A stretch of 64,000 nt of DNA, taken from positions 1-64,000 of the forward strand of contig JABDMW010000021.1 in NCBI GenBank assembly GCA_013001295.1, written 5' to 3'. This stretch comes from Hyphomonadaceae bacterium (GTDB taxonomy: Bacteria > Pseudomonadota > Alphaproteobacteria > Caulobacterales > Maricaulaceae). Below are positions 7,839 through 15,508 of the stretch, piece after piece; positions within the stretch are counted from its first letter, which is position 1; every line of letters begins with the position of its first letter. Below the pieces are notes generated by a model. The model made no database searches. It was not told the origin of the DNA and worked only from the letters and a program-made list of their open reading frames with translations. The translations under genes and the position numbers were made by a program.

Positions 7839-8906
7839 ATGAGTTCAGAGAACCCAACCATTGATATCCGCAAAGGCGAAGAGCTCGATTTGAACGCCGT
7901 TGACGCAGCCTTGAAAGCCGCTCTTCCTGATCTCAAAGGCACACCTGAATTACATCAATATGCCAGTGGGGCCTCAAACCTGACCTATGCTCTGGATTAT
8001 CCGGAGCGGCGTCTGGTCTTGCGCCGCCCGCCATTCGGTAAAATACCAAAGTCAGGTCACGACATGCACCGGGAATACCGGATCATGACGGCCTTAAAAC
8101 CGGTCTACCCGGCCGTCCCGGAGACACTGTTCTATACCGATGACAAGGACATTATCGGTGCCGAGTTTTACGTTATGGAACGGGCCGAAGGGCATTTGAT
8201 CCACACCCATATCCCCAAGGAATGGAATTGGGGCGAGGGTGAGACCCGCAAGCTGTGCCACGCCTTTATTGATAAGCTGATTGAGCTGCATCAGGTCGAT
8301 TACAAAGCCATCGGGCTTGAGGATTTCGGCAAGCCTGTCGGCTATGTCGAACGACAAATCCTGGGATGGAACCGGCGCTATGAGAAAGTTATCACCGATG
8401 ATGTCGACGCGTTTGAGGATGTGCGCCAATGGCTTGATGATAACCGCCCGAAAACGGAGAAGGGCGCCGCAATCCTGCACGGCGACTACCGCATCGACAA
8501 TGCGATTTTGGACCAGGATGACCCGACGAAGATCAACGCCATACTGGACTGGGAAATATCAGCCCTCGGCGATCCGCTCATGGATCTTGGCAATACGCTC
8601 GCATACTGGATCGAAGCGAGCGATCCTGCGCCCATGCAGATGTTGGTGCGCCAACCGAGCACAGCGCCCGGCATGCTGACTCGGCAGGAATTCCTGGCGT
8701 ATTACGCGGACAAAACCGGCGCCGATATCAGTAATTTCCATTTCTATTATGTCTACGGTATTTTCAGGCTCGCCGTGATACTCCAGCAAATCTACTTTCG
8801 CTATTATAATGGCCAAACCCGGGACGAGCGTTTCAAGTCCTATGGCCATATGACCAACCTTCTCGGCAAAACCGCACGTGAGCGCATCGCGTCCGGCAAG
8901 ATTTAA
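7839..8906 (+). CDS. APH-family phosphotransferase (ACAD10/11-type kinase)
   Basis: A 355-residue kinase-fold protein. The catalytic loop HGDYRIDNAILD lies near residue 213 and the metal-binding DWE in AILDWEISALGDP near residue 233; the N-terminal lobe carries YASGASNLTY. It is not an antibiotic-resistance kinase. The closest well-known architecture is the kinase domain of ACAD10/ACAD11, which phosphorylates 4-hydroxyacyl-CoA so that the paired dehydrogenase domain can eliminate phosphate. Here the dehydrogenase is a separate gene starting 17 bp downstream, which strengthens that reading. The cognate substrate is not shown by the sequence. Confidence 0.88.
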   Translation: MSSENPTIDIRKGEELDLNAVDAALKAALPDLKGTPELHQYASGASNLTYALDYPERRLVLRRPPFGKIPKSGHDMHREYRIMTALKPVYPAVPETLFYTDDKDIIGAEFYVMERAEGHLIHTHIPKEWNWGEGETRKLCHAFIDKLIELHQVDYKAIGLEDFGKPVGYVERQILGWNRRYEKVITDDVDAFEDVRQWLDDNRPKTEKGAAILHGDYRIDNAILDQDDPTKINAILDWEISALGDPLMDLGNTLAYWIEASDPAPMQMLVRQPSTAPGMLTRQEFLAYYADKTGADISNFHFYYVYGIFRLAVILQQIYFRYYNGQTRDERFKSYGHMTNLLGKTARERIASGKI

Positions 8907-8923
8907 ACAAAAAAGGAATCAAG

Positions 8924-10153
8924 ATGGATCTCGGAATTACAGATAAAGTCAGGCCCTTGCGTGACAAAGTGCGTAAAATGGTACGCGAAGAAATCATGCC
9001 CCTGGATGAAGAATACCATGCAGAGGTTGGCAAGGCCGGGGACCGGTTTCAGTTCACGGACCGTCAAACCGAAATCCGTGAAGGCCTGAAGAAAAAAGCA
9101 AAAGCCGCCGGTCTGTGGAATTTCTGGCTCACCAATTCTGATAAAGGCTATGGGCTTTCAACCGTGGAATATGCGTATCTGGCCGAGGAAATGGGCTGGT
9201 GCATGTTGGCTGCCGAAGTCTTTAACTGTGCGGCACCGGATACCGGCAATATGGAAGTGCTGGAACGCTACGGCAATGAAGAGCACAAGGAGAAGTTCCT
9301 GAAACCGCTCTTGGCCGGTGAAATCCGCTCAGCCTATTTGATGACGGAACCGGGCGTTGCCTCATCTGATGCCACCAATATGGCGTTCGAGGCCGTCAAA
9401 GACGGGGATGAGTGGGTCTTGAACGGCGAGAAATACTGGTCCAGCGGTGCCGGTGATCCGCGTTGCGCCGTCTATATTCTGATGGCCAAAACCGCAGACG
9501 AAGGCCCGCGTCATGGACGCCATTCAATGTTCGTGGTTGAAGCCGGCCTGCCGGGCATTGAAATCCTGCGTCCAATGATGGTGTTCGGCCATGACGATGC
9601 ACCGCATGGTCATATGCATATGAAATTTACCGATGTGCGGATACCCGCCAGTGCTTTGCTGATCGGCGAAGGTCGCGGCTTTGAAGTCTCGCAAGGCCGC
9701 CTCGGCCCGGGCCGTATTCACCACTGTATGCGCGCCGTTGGGCAGTCAGAGCGAGCTTTAGAACTGTTGTGTAAGCGTTCATTGGAACGGGAAGCGTTTG
9801 GTCAGGTCTTGGCAAAACTCGGGGCCAATTACGATATCATTGCCGAAGCCCGTATCGAAATCGAGCAAGCGCGTCTTTTGTGCTTAAAAGCAGCCTGGAT
9901 GATGGATCAAGGCAATCACCGTGAATCCGGGCCTTATATTTCTATGATTAAAGTGGCGGCGCCGCGCACTGCCCTCAAAATTACTGACGAAGCCATGCAA
10001 ATGTTCGGCGGGACTGGCGTGTCACAAGATACACCGTTGGCAGCCATGTGGACGGGCCTACGGACGCTCCGTCTTGCCGATGGACCTGATGCCGTTCACA
10101 GGCGCCAAGTGGCCCGCAAAGAACTCAAGCCGTATACCAACGCCAAGATCTAG
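8924..10153 (+). CDS. Acyl-CoA dehydrogenase (ACAD10/11-like)
   Basis: A 409-residue FAD-dependent acyl-CoA dehydrogenase. The family signatures are MTEPGVASSDATNM near residue 145, GEKYWSSGAG at the flavin site, and the C-terminal block MQMFGGTGVSQDTPLAAMW. A conventional ribosome binding site (AAAAAGGAATC) precedes ATG 8924. Its position directly after an APH-type kinase is the split version of the ACAD10/11 fusion, so it may act on phosphorylated 4-hydroxyacyl-CoAs in addition to, or instead of, simple alpha,beta-dehydrogenation. It is the last gene of the operon; a palindromic repeat follows. Confidence 0.92.
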   Translation: MDLGITDKVRPLRDKVRKMVREEIMPLDEEYHAEVGKAGDRFQFTDRQTEIREGLKKKAKAAGLWNFWLTNSDKGYGLSTVEYAYLAEEMGWCMLAAEVFNCAAPDTGNMEVLERYGNEEHKEKFLKPLLAGEIRSAYLMTEPGVASSDATNMAFEAVKDGDEWVLNGEKYWSSGAGDPRCAVYILMAKTADEGPRHGRHSMFVVEAGLPGIEILRPMMVFGHDDAPHGHMHMKFTDVRIPASALLIGEGRGFEVSQGRLGPGRIHHCMRAVGQSERALELLCKRSLEREAFGQVLAKLGANYDIIAEARIEIEQARLLCLKAAWMMDQGNHRESGPYISMIKVAAPRTALKITDEAMQMFGGTGVSQDTPLAAMWTGLRTLRLADGPDAVHRRQVARKELKPYTNAKI

Positions 10154-10163
10154 CTCACTTATT

Positions 10164-10236
10164 ACCTCTCCCCATGGGAGAGGTCGCGTTCCTAAGCGTT
10201 TCTCTTGAAACGCAAAAGGAGCTGCGGGTGAGGGGA
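10164..10236. repeat. Intergenic palindromic repeat (two small hairpins)
   Basis: Between the convergent acyl-CoA dehydrogenase and amidohydrolase genes lies CCTCTCCC-cat-GGGAGAGG (10165-10183), then GCGTTTC-tctt-GAAACGC (10196-10213), then GGGTGAGGGG. This matches the style of short dispersed repeats common between genes of alphaproteobacteria. There is no good T-run, so it is more likely a repeat than a simple terminator. Confidence 0.65.
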
Positions 10237-10254
10237 TATTTATGACGCCCCAAT

Positions 10255-11961
10255 CTAATTCTTAAAAACAACCTCACCGTCAACAATCGTCATGACCGGC
10301 GTGACCGAGAGAATTTCGGCCTCCGGGATGCTCATAATGTCTTTGTTGAAGATGGTGAAGTCGGCGTTGTTTCCGACAGCGATCGTGCCGGCGACGTCTT
10401 CTTCAAATGCCGCATAGGCATTCCATTCCGAAAACATTTTGATCGCTTCAGCGCGCGTGACTTTCTCATCCGGATACCAGCCTTCAGTGCTGAAGCCTTT
10501 GGCATCTTTCCGGGCCACGGCCGCGTAGAATTCTATCCTTGGGTCGCCGCGCTCAACCGGAGCGTCGGTTCCGCCGGCGATAATGGCGCCGCTATCGATC
10601 AGGCTGCGCCAGGCATAGCCGCCGCGCAGCCGGTCAACGCCGAGCCGGTCGACAGCAAAGTGCAAATCACCGATCGCATGTGAGGGCTGCATGGAGGCAA
10701 TGATGCCCAGCTCCTTAAAGCGGGGAATATCTGCGACATCAAGGATTTGTGAATGCTCGATGCGCCAGCGCGGATCAGCGACTTTGCGGTCCTCAACCGG
10801 CACATTGTTCATAGCCTCTTCAAACCAGTCCAGCACCATGCGGTTGGCATTGTCCCCAATTGCATGCATGCTGATTTGCATCCCGTCGCGAAGTGCGCGT
10901 TCGAACACCGGCATCATTTCTTGTTTTTTCGACAACAAAAGACCCGAATTGTCCGGGTCATCAGTGTAAGGCTCTAACAGGGATGCGCCGCGCGATCCCA
11001 GCGCACCGTCGGCATAGACTTTAATGGCCCGGGTCACGACCCGCCCATTGCTATTGGTGCGCGGGCCGTCGGCCCCAATTTGATCCAGCAGGCTTTCGGC
11101 CCCATTCAGATCAATCGCATTGTAAACGCGGATGCCGATTTTTCCCGAATCCGACAATTCTTCGATCAATGGGACATCTGCAGGATTAACCGACATGGAT
11201 TGAATGCCGGTCCAGCCATAACCGGCATAGACTTCTCCACCTTTGATATAGGCGGCGCGTTTGCGCTCCGGCGTCAGTTCTCCCACCAATCCCATGACCA
11301 AACGGTCGGCTTTGTCGATCAACATGCCGGACGGATTGCCATCTTTCCCGAGCAGGATATCGCCGCCAAACGGCGCTTCGGTGTCTTTTGTCACATTGGA
11401 TTTTTCCAGCGCCATTGAATTGGCGACAACGGCATGCCCATCGGCCCGTTCCAGAATGACGGGATTTTCAGGGGCCACGAGATCGAGATCACCACGATTG
11501 GGGAAACGGTTTTCCGGCCAATGGGTTTCGATCCAGCCACGGCCAAAAATGGTTTCGCCTTCGGCTGTTGCACTGACAACCTCGCGCAAGCGGTCCTGCA
11601 ACTCTTTGATGGAGGCCGTGCCTTCAAGGTTCAAGGTCATTTCCCGCAGGCCAATGCCGAGCAAATGACCATGGCCATCAACAAACCCGGGATAGACATA
11701 GCTACCGTTCAGGTCGAAGATCTCCGTCTCGGTATCAACAAACGCCGCACACGTATTTGACTCGGGTTCAAGTCCGATGATTTTGCCATTCGTCACGGTA
11801 ATCGCGCTCGCGTCCGACCCATAAATGCTGGCATTGTGAAGACACATATCCGGCGGAGCGACAAGGTCACCGCTGGTGGCGGTACTGGTTTCCTTGGGGC
11901 TGCATGCCCCCAATGCTAAAGCAATTGCGGTCGCGACGACAAAATGCATTTTGTGTTTCAT
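10255..11961 (-). CDS. YtcJ-like amidohydrolase, predicted lipoprotein
   Basis: A 568-residue metal-dependent amidohydrolase of the YtcJ/amidohydrolase-3 group. The start at 11961 gives a clean lipoprotein signal (MHFVVATAIALALGAC, lipobox LGAC) and is preceded by GAGGGGTGAG; longer starts lack either feature. The metal-binding region is seen in FVDGHGHLLG, RIEHSQ and the late aspartate in AGGTDAPVE. The short beta-sandwich at both ends (ITVTNGKIIGLEPE; DGEVVFKN) is typical of the superfamily. Anchored in the outer or inner membrane, it probably hydrolyses an N-acyl, formamide-like or cyclic amide substrate, but the sequence does not say which. It is a single-gene unit. Confidence 0.88.
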   Translation of the reverse strand: MKHKMHFVVATAIALALGACSPKETSTATSGDLVAPPDMCLHNASIYGSDASAITVTNGKIIGLEPESNTCAAFVDTETEIFDLNGSYVYPGFVDGHGHLLGIGLREMTLNLEGTASIKELQDRLREVVSATAEGETIFGRGWIETHWPENRFPNRGDLDLVAPENPVILERADGHAVVANSMALEKSNVTKDTEAPFGGDILLGKDGNPSGMLIDKADRLVMGLVGELTPERKRAAYIKGGEVYAGYGWTGIQSMSVNPADVPLIEELSDSGKIGIRVYNAIDLNGAESLLDQIGADGPRTNSNGRVVTRAIKVYADGALGSRGASLLEPYTDDPDNSGLLLSKKQEMMPVFERALRDGMQISMHAIGDNANRMVLDWFEEAMNNVPVEDRKVADPRWRIEHSQILDVADIPRFKELGIIASMQPSHAIGDLHFAVDRLGVDRLRGGYAWRSLIDSGAIIAGGTDAPVERGDPRIEFYAAVARKDAKGFSTEGWYPDEKVTRAEAIKMFSEWNAYAAFEEDVAGTIAVGNNADFTIFNKDIMSIPEAEILSVTPVMTIVDGEVVFKN

Positions 11962-12093
11962 TGGTCTCACCCCTCTCATATTATTATTGTGCTCACCATA
12001 TTCGATTTTACCCAAAGCGCCACACTCAATTCCCGGATTTGAGTTTAATTGGGGGATGTGCGATAAATGCGGGTACTGTCACGGAAGCTCTTC

Positions 12094-12297
12094 ATGTTTA
12101 AAAGTAACAAAGGACTTAGGCAACAAATTCTGGGCGCCTTTCAATTTGCAGCCATGATGTCTGCATTTGTGTTATTTCTTGACGTAATCACATCTTTTGG
12201 AAATTTGCGTAGTATAAATCTTTATATAGTTGCGTTCGTTTCGATCACAGTTTCAATAATGGCCTTAGTCCTTCTGGCAAATAAGTTCAATTTATGA
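12094..12297 (+). CDS. Small hypothetical membrane protein
   Basis: A possible 67-residue protein with two hydrophobic helices (FQFAAMMSAFVLFLDVI and INLYIVAFVSITVSIMALVLLA). ATG 12094 has GGAAG six bases upstream; an alternative ATG at 12067 would add nine residues. I do not recognise it. It opens an AT-rich stretch whose base composition differs clearly from the flanking genes, so it is probably acquired DNA. The length and lack of known relatives leave real doubt that it is coding. Confidence 0.4.
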   Translation: MFKSNKGLRQQILGAFQFAAMMSAFVLFLDVITSFGNLRSINLYIVAFVSITVSIMALVLLANKFNL

Positions 12298-12347
12298 TAA
12301 TTGTCACAGTAATTCCTTACAGCAAAGATTTAGAAATAATCTGATCA

Positions 12348-12665
12348 ATGAAACCTTTTCGAGAATTAATATTAATACGAGTTTTGATATTTTTCTGGTG
12401 GTTTTTCTGGGTTTCAATTGTATTAGCGATTCCCGCTTTTAATTTGTACAATTCGCCGTACAGCAAGGGACTGAGTGAAATAGTAATTCTGCTTAGCCTT
12501 TTCTCTCTTGCGCTTTTCGCTGCGGACATGCTCAGCATACATGTTCTTTCCAATCCTTTGAGACGAAAAGACTTCACGAGGAAACACTATCCAACAGAAA
12601 CGAAGCGATCAGTCAAACTACTGCACTATATAGTTGTTGGAAAATACACTTACGAATTTGATTGA
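12348..12665 (+). CDS. Small hypothetical membrane protein
   Basis: A possible 105-residue protein with two strongly hydrophobic segments (LILIRVLIFFWWFFWVSIVL and EIVILLSLFSLALFAADML) and a basic cytoplasmic-looking tail (RRKDFTRKHYPTETKRS). There is no convincing ribosome binding site. The DNA is AT-rich like its neighbours at 12.1-13.2 kb. I do not recognise it. Confidence 0.45.
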   Translation: MKPFRELILIRVLIFFWWFFWVSIVLAIPAFNLYNSPYSKGLSEIVILLSLFSLALFAADMLSIHVLSNPLRRKDFTRKHYPTETKRSVKLLHYIVVGKYTYEFD

Positions 12666-12730
12666 GTTTCGGTTACATGCGCAGTGATTTGCAGCTGTAG
12701 GGACCTTTTCAATTCAAAGTTAGGAAAAAA

Positions 12731-13177
12731 ATGAACTTCATATTTTCAGCTGCTTTGAATAAATTCGCAAGAAAATATAATGAATCCAAAGATTATAAGT
12801 ACATTTTGAAAAAATTGGGCCATATTGTTTCAAACAAGTCACAGTACTCCGCTTACACGAACATGTTCAGAATATGTTGTTTGCTCAAGACTGAAAACGG
12901 AAGGTGGGCGGCAGACTACATAGAGCTTTCAAGGTATAATGCTTTCGAATCGCTAGGTGATGCCGACAGTAATTATTTCGCATTGTATATTTTCCTAATT
13001 TCAAACGGGAAAATGAAAAATATATTTAGCGTAAAAGTACTCGATTGTTCAAAAATCTCAGAACGCACGAAAACCTACTTTCCTATTCAGATAGACGATT
13101 TGAAAGCCGCTCTCATAAGATTTCCAGACCCGACGAAAGGTACTGCAAAAATATCTTTTATTAATTGTGGTTCTTGA
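12731..13177 (+). CDS. Hypothetical protein of the AT-rich island
   Basis: A 148-residue soluble protein beginning MNFIFSAALNKFARKYNES, with good spacing from TTAGGA upstream of the ATG. It is basic in its first third and has no membrane segment or recognised motif. The visible blocks are GRWAADYIELSRYNAFESLG and YFALYIFLISNGKMKNIF. Codon use is AT-rich, unlike the surrounding core genes. It ends about 60 bp before the first REP site of the transposase element. No function can be assigned. Confidence 0.5.
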   Translation: MNFIFSAALNKFARKYNESKDYKYILKKLGHIVSNKSQYSAYTNMFRICCLLKTENGRWAADYIELSRYNAFESLGDADSNYFALYIFLISNGKMKNIFSVKVLDCSKISERTKTYFPIQIDDLKAALIRFPDPTKGTAKISFINCGS

Positions 13178-13220
13178 TTTTTGATTGGTTTCGCATTTCC
13201 GCGCGTTTCATTCCAGAAGG

Positions 13221-13261
13221 ATTACGGTGACGGTAGGATTACGATGACAGTAACCGAAACT
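13221..13261. repeat. REP site 1 (with partial tandem copy), GTAG-marked
   Basis: ATTACGATGACAGTAACCG with a trailing AAACT at 13238-13261 is preceded by GTAG at 13233-13236. A partial copy (ATTACGGTGACGGTA) lies at 13221-13235. The core CGGTGACAGTAACCG of the other copies can fold as CGGT-(7 nt)-ACCG. A GTAG tetranucleotide next to a small hairpin is the hallmark of REP sequences used by RAYT proteins. It sits just beyond the 3' end of the RAYT gene. Confidence 0.7.
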
Positions 13262-13268
13262 CTTTTAC

Positions 13269-13943
13269 CTACTTTTTCGTGTTTTCCACCTTCGCCATCG
13301 GCCCGCGTTTGCGGGCCTGCAGCACGCGCCCGGTCCGTTGCTCCAAACTTTTAATGAAGTCAGGACTGCCGATTGGCCTGCCGACAATTTCGCTGCGCCT
13401 GAGGGGTTCATATACACTGTCGTCATTCATCCGCGTCAGATAATCGGCGAAGTCGTCGATGCGTTCACGGACGGCGCTCCGTGTTGTGATGCCGTCATCG
13501 CGCCCGTTCAAATGCGCATGCACGCTCGACCATTTCCAGTCGCTGGCTTTTTTGACCAGGCGGGCCCGCACCGGGTTGAGACACACATAGGCAATCGCGT
13601 TGTAGAGATGGGTTTCGTCCATAATCACCGAGCCGAAGCGTCCTTGCCAGAGATGTCCCGTCCATTTGTTACGGGCATTGATCCGCGCGGCGTAGCGTCT
13701 GTGCGCATTGGCGACCGTCTGGCGCAAACCGTCCTCGCTTGATGGCACGACGATCATGTGGATATGGTTAGGCATCAGGCACCAGGCCCAAATCTCGCTG
13801 TCGGCTTGCTTGATCGATGTCGCAAGCAGATCAAGATAGGCCTGATAATCGTCGTCACCGAAGAAAACGGTTTCACGGCGATTGCCGCGTTGCGTGACAT
13901 GATGCGGGAGTCCGGGAACAACGATACGAGCAAGACGGGCCAT
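13269..13943 (-). CDS. REP-associated tyrosine transposase (RAYT, TnpA-REP, Y1 HUH family)
   Basis: A 224-residue HUH single-strand endonuclease of the IS200/IS605-related RAYT family. The start MARLARIVVPGLPHHVTQRG at 13943 is the classic family N-terminus. The HUH motif is in WCLMPNHIHMIVVPS, the catalytic tyrosine in ANAHRRYAARIN, and the usual block NAIAYVCLNPVRARLV follows. Longer starts exist upstream but are unlikely. REP sites flank the gene in inverted orientation at 13238-13261 and 13981-14004, as expected for a RAYT that maintains its own REPs. The frame is intact, so the protein may be active. Confidence 0.93.
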   Translation of the reverse strand: MARLARIVVPGLPHHVTQRGNRRETVFFGDDDYQAYLDLLATSIKQADSEIWAWCLMPNHIHMIVVPSSEDGLRQTVANAHRRYAARINARNKWTGHLWQGRFGSVIMDETHLYNAIAYVCLNPVRARLVKKASDWKWSSVHAHLNGRDDGITTRSAVRERIDDFADYLTRMNDDSVYEPLRRSEIVGRPIGSPDFIKSLEQRTGRVLQARKRGPMAKVENTKK

Positions 13944-13972
13944 AAACACAAGACTAGACGGGCGGGGCATTA

Positions 13973-14320
13973 TTGACAATAGTTTCGGTTACTGTCACCG
14001 TAATTCTAGGACCGTTAAATGTTGATGTTGGAGTGGAAGGGCAACTTGGTCTAGATTTTTCAACGAAAGACGGTATTAACCTCATTAATGATTTGGATCC
14101 GACCTTTACGGCTGACATGAAGGGGCTTGCGGCAGACGCTAATGGTCGTCAATCTTTCAGTATTGCCGGTGGGGGCGGTGCTAGCGCAGGAACAGACGAT
14201 TCTTTAAACTTTAATTTGTCGATACCGGACACAATCGCAGCAACTAAGTCAGCTGCTGCAAAGGCGGCTAAGTTTATTAGCGGACGTCGCCAAGCGACAA
14301 GATTAAAAGAAGAAAATTAG
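13973..14320 (+). pseudogene. Open frame starting inside REP site 2, probable 3' remnant of a disrupted gene
   Basis: The frame is 115 codons if read from a TTG at 13973, but its first dozen codons are the REP repeat itself and no ribosome binding site precedes it. The remaining sequence is protein-like: DVGVEGQLGLDFSTKDGINL, a glycine run AGGGGASAGTDD, and an alanine-rich basic end. The simplest reading is that a RAYT/REP element landed upstream and removed the original 5' end. The next gene's ATG follows one base after the stop, suggesting the two were once co-transcribed. I do not recognise a family. Confidence 0.45.
13981..14004. repeat. REP site 2, inverted relative to sites 1 and 3
   Basis: AGTTTCGGTTACTGTCACCG followed by TAAT is the reverse complement of the site at 14736-14759 apart from one base, and of site 1 apart from one base. 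It lies 38 bp upstream of the RAYT start. On the complementary strand the tetranucleotide before the hairpin is CTAG, not GTAG. Confidence 0.75.
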
Positions 14321-14321
14321 C

Positions 14322-14633
14322 ATGACGAATTTTGACGAAATCTTGCGCGCCTATTCGAAAAGAACTTTTCTTTTTTCAATAATGTTACTTTCGCTTTTAG
14401 CTGTCGACGCACTTCAAAATAGAACATTTTCACGCTTTGAATTGAGCTCATATTTGTTGTGTTTCGCAATAATGATTGTCGCGCTAAAAATAATTCTAGC
14501 GTTCGGTTATTTAACTGTACTTCAAAATAAAAAATATACTGGCTCGAAACTTTTTTTGGCATTTGTCATAGTGGGGTTGGTTTTTTCTGCTCTGATAGTT
14601 GGCATTCCGGCTTTGGATGCCATTGCAATTTGA
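14322..14633 (+). CDS. Small hypothetical membrane protein
   Basis: A 103-residue protein with three hydrophobic segments (FLFSIMLLSLLAVDAL, YLLCFAIMIVALKIILAFGYL, LFLAFVIVGLVFSALIVGI). Its ATG lies one base after the preceding frame's stop, with a purine-rich AAGAAGAAAA just upstream. The DNA is AT-rich and lies between REP sites 2 and 3. It is not recognised; it could be an immunity-like or orphan membrane protein, but nothing in the sequence decides that. Confidence 0.5.
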   Translation: MTNFDEILRAYSKRTFLFSIMLLSLLAVDALQNRTFSRFELSSYLLCFAIMIVALKIILAFGYLTVLQNKKYTGSKLFLAFVIVGLVFSALIVGIPALDAIAI

Positions 14634-14735
14634 TTAATACGGACTGTAGTTGGAATTAGAGCGACAGCAACTAAAAGAAACTGGAACTCGTAACTCTCCG
14701 CTGAAAGTGCACAAGAGCTAACTGAAACAGGTAGA

Positions 14736-14759
14736 GTAACGGTGACAGTAACCGAAACT
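14736..14759. repeat. REP site 3, GTAG-marked, next to a RAYT remnant
   Basis: GTAACGGTGACAGTAACCG followed by AAACT has GTAG immediately upstream (14731-14734). It has the same orientation as site 1 and, like it, is followed a few bases later by the 3' end of a RAYT reading frame. Confidence 0.75.
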
Positions 14760-14764
14760 TTCTA

Positions 14765-14826
14765 ACCTACTTCGCCTGTTTTTCAACCTTCGCCATCGGC
14801 CCGCGCTTGCGTGCCTACAGCACACC
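14765..14826 (-). pseudogene. Remnant of a second RAYT gene (C-terminal ~20 codons)
   Basis: Read on the minus strand, this matches the last codons of the RAYT at 13269-13943: ARKRGPMAKVE is shared, then the tail diverges to KQAK before the stop. An internal TAG replaces the CAG of the intact gene. Only this 3' scrap plus its REP site survives, 10 bp from the end of tRNA-Thr. Confidence 0.8.
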
Positions 14827-14836
14827 CACAAAAGCC

Positions 14837-14911
14837 TGGTGCCGCAAGGGAGAATTGAACTCCCGACCTCATCATTACCAATGATGCGCTCTACCACTGA
14901 GCTACTGCGGC
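14837..14911 (-). tRNA. tRNA-Thr (GGT)
   Basis: The reverse complement begins GCCGCAGTAGCTCAGTGGTA and ends TTGCGGC-A-CCA, with the CCA encoded. The anticodon arm is CATCA-TTGGTAA-TGATG, giving anticodon GGT. The T arm contains the usual GTTCAAT. The AT-rich island with the RAYT remnant abuts its 3' end. Confidence 0.95.
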
Positions 14912-15265
14912 CAATTTAATACCGGATGGGCTTAAAATGCGATGCTCATATGCCATAGCCCGTGAAAACCCGCAAGCGCTAAACCACGCCGTTATCACCT
15001 ATAAAATCGCGCTAAAAGAGGACAAGTCATTATCATAATCGGTTTTTCGTGACTTTCAACACGGTTTAAGTTACCGATTTTGCTTAAGTTCGGACGTACG
15101 GGGCGATGTCTTGGAGGGATTAGCAGTAATCACAACGTTTTCGCATCCTCAGGTGCCGAGAATTGTTGTACCCCTATTTACTGCCAATCCTTCCAAACTC
15201 AACTTCGTCAAATTCACCCGATATCATTGACACACAGGACATGGGTTCAGTATCCTTGGTTTGAT
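14912..15265. other. Intergenic stretch without a recognised gene
   Basis: These 354 bp lie between tRNA-Thr and the small gene before murA. I see no convincing reading frame, hairpin terminator or known RNA. The tRNA-Thr promoter (reading leftward) and the murA-operon promoter (reading rightward) must both lie here. Confidence 0.5.
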
Positions 15266-15394
15266 ATGAGCGAAGATTCATCATCCCCGAAAACGGAAAA
15301 GCAACTGGCCCGTGAGCGGGCAGAGGCCAGAAAAGCGCAAGCCTTGCGCGATAATTTGCGCCGCCGGAAGTCTGCCGTCAAAAATCGCACCTAA
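15266..15394 (+). CDS. Conserved small charged protein upstream of murA
   Basis: A 42-residue, highly charged protein beginning MSEDSSSPKTEKQLARERAE, with a basic end (LRRRKSAVKNRT). Short proteins of this type (acidic/serine start, then an amphipathic arginine/lysine/alanine helix with LRxNLRRRK) are common immediately upstream of murA in alphaproteobacteria. The ATG at 15266 is preferred over a longer frame because the upstream part is not protein-like. Function is unknown; its position suggests co-transcription with murA. Confidence 0.65.
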   Translation: MSEDSSSPKTEKQLARERAEARKAQALRDNLRRRKSAVKNRT

Positions 15395-15508
15395 AACGCA
15401 CAATCAAACCCAATATATGACACAATTCCGTCGCCACGCGACTTATTATTGCCTAGACTTTGTTCGACACTTTCGATTCATTTCGAAACCCAGTGGAGAA
15501 ATTTATAC

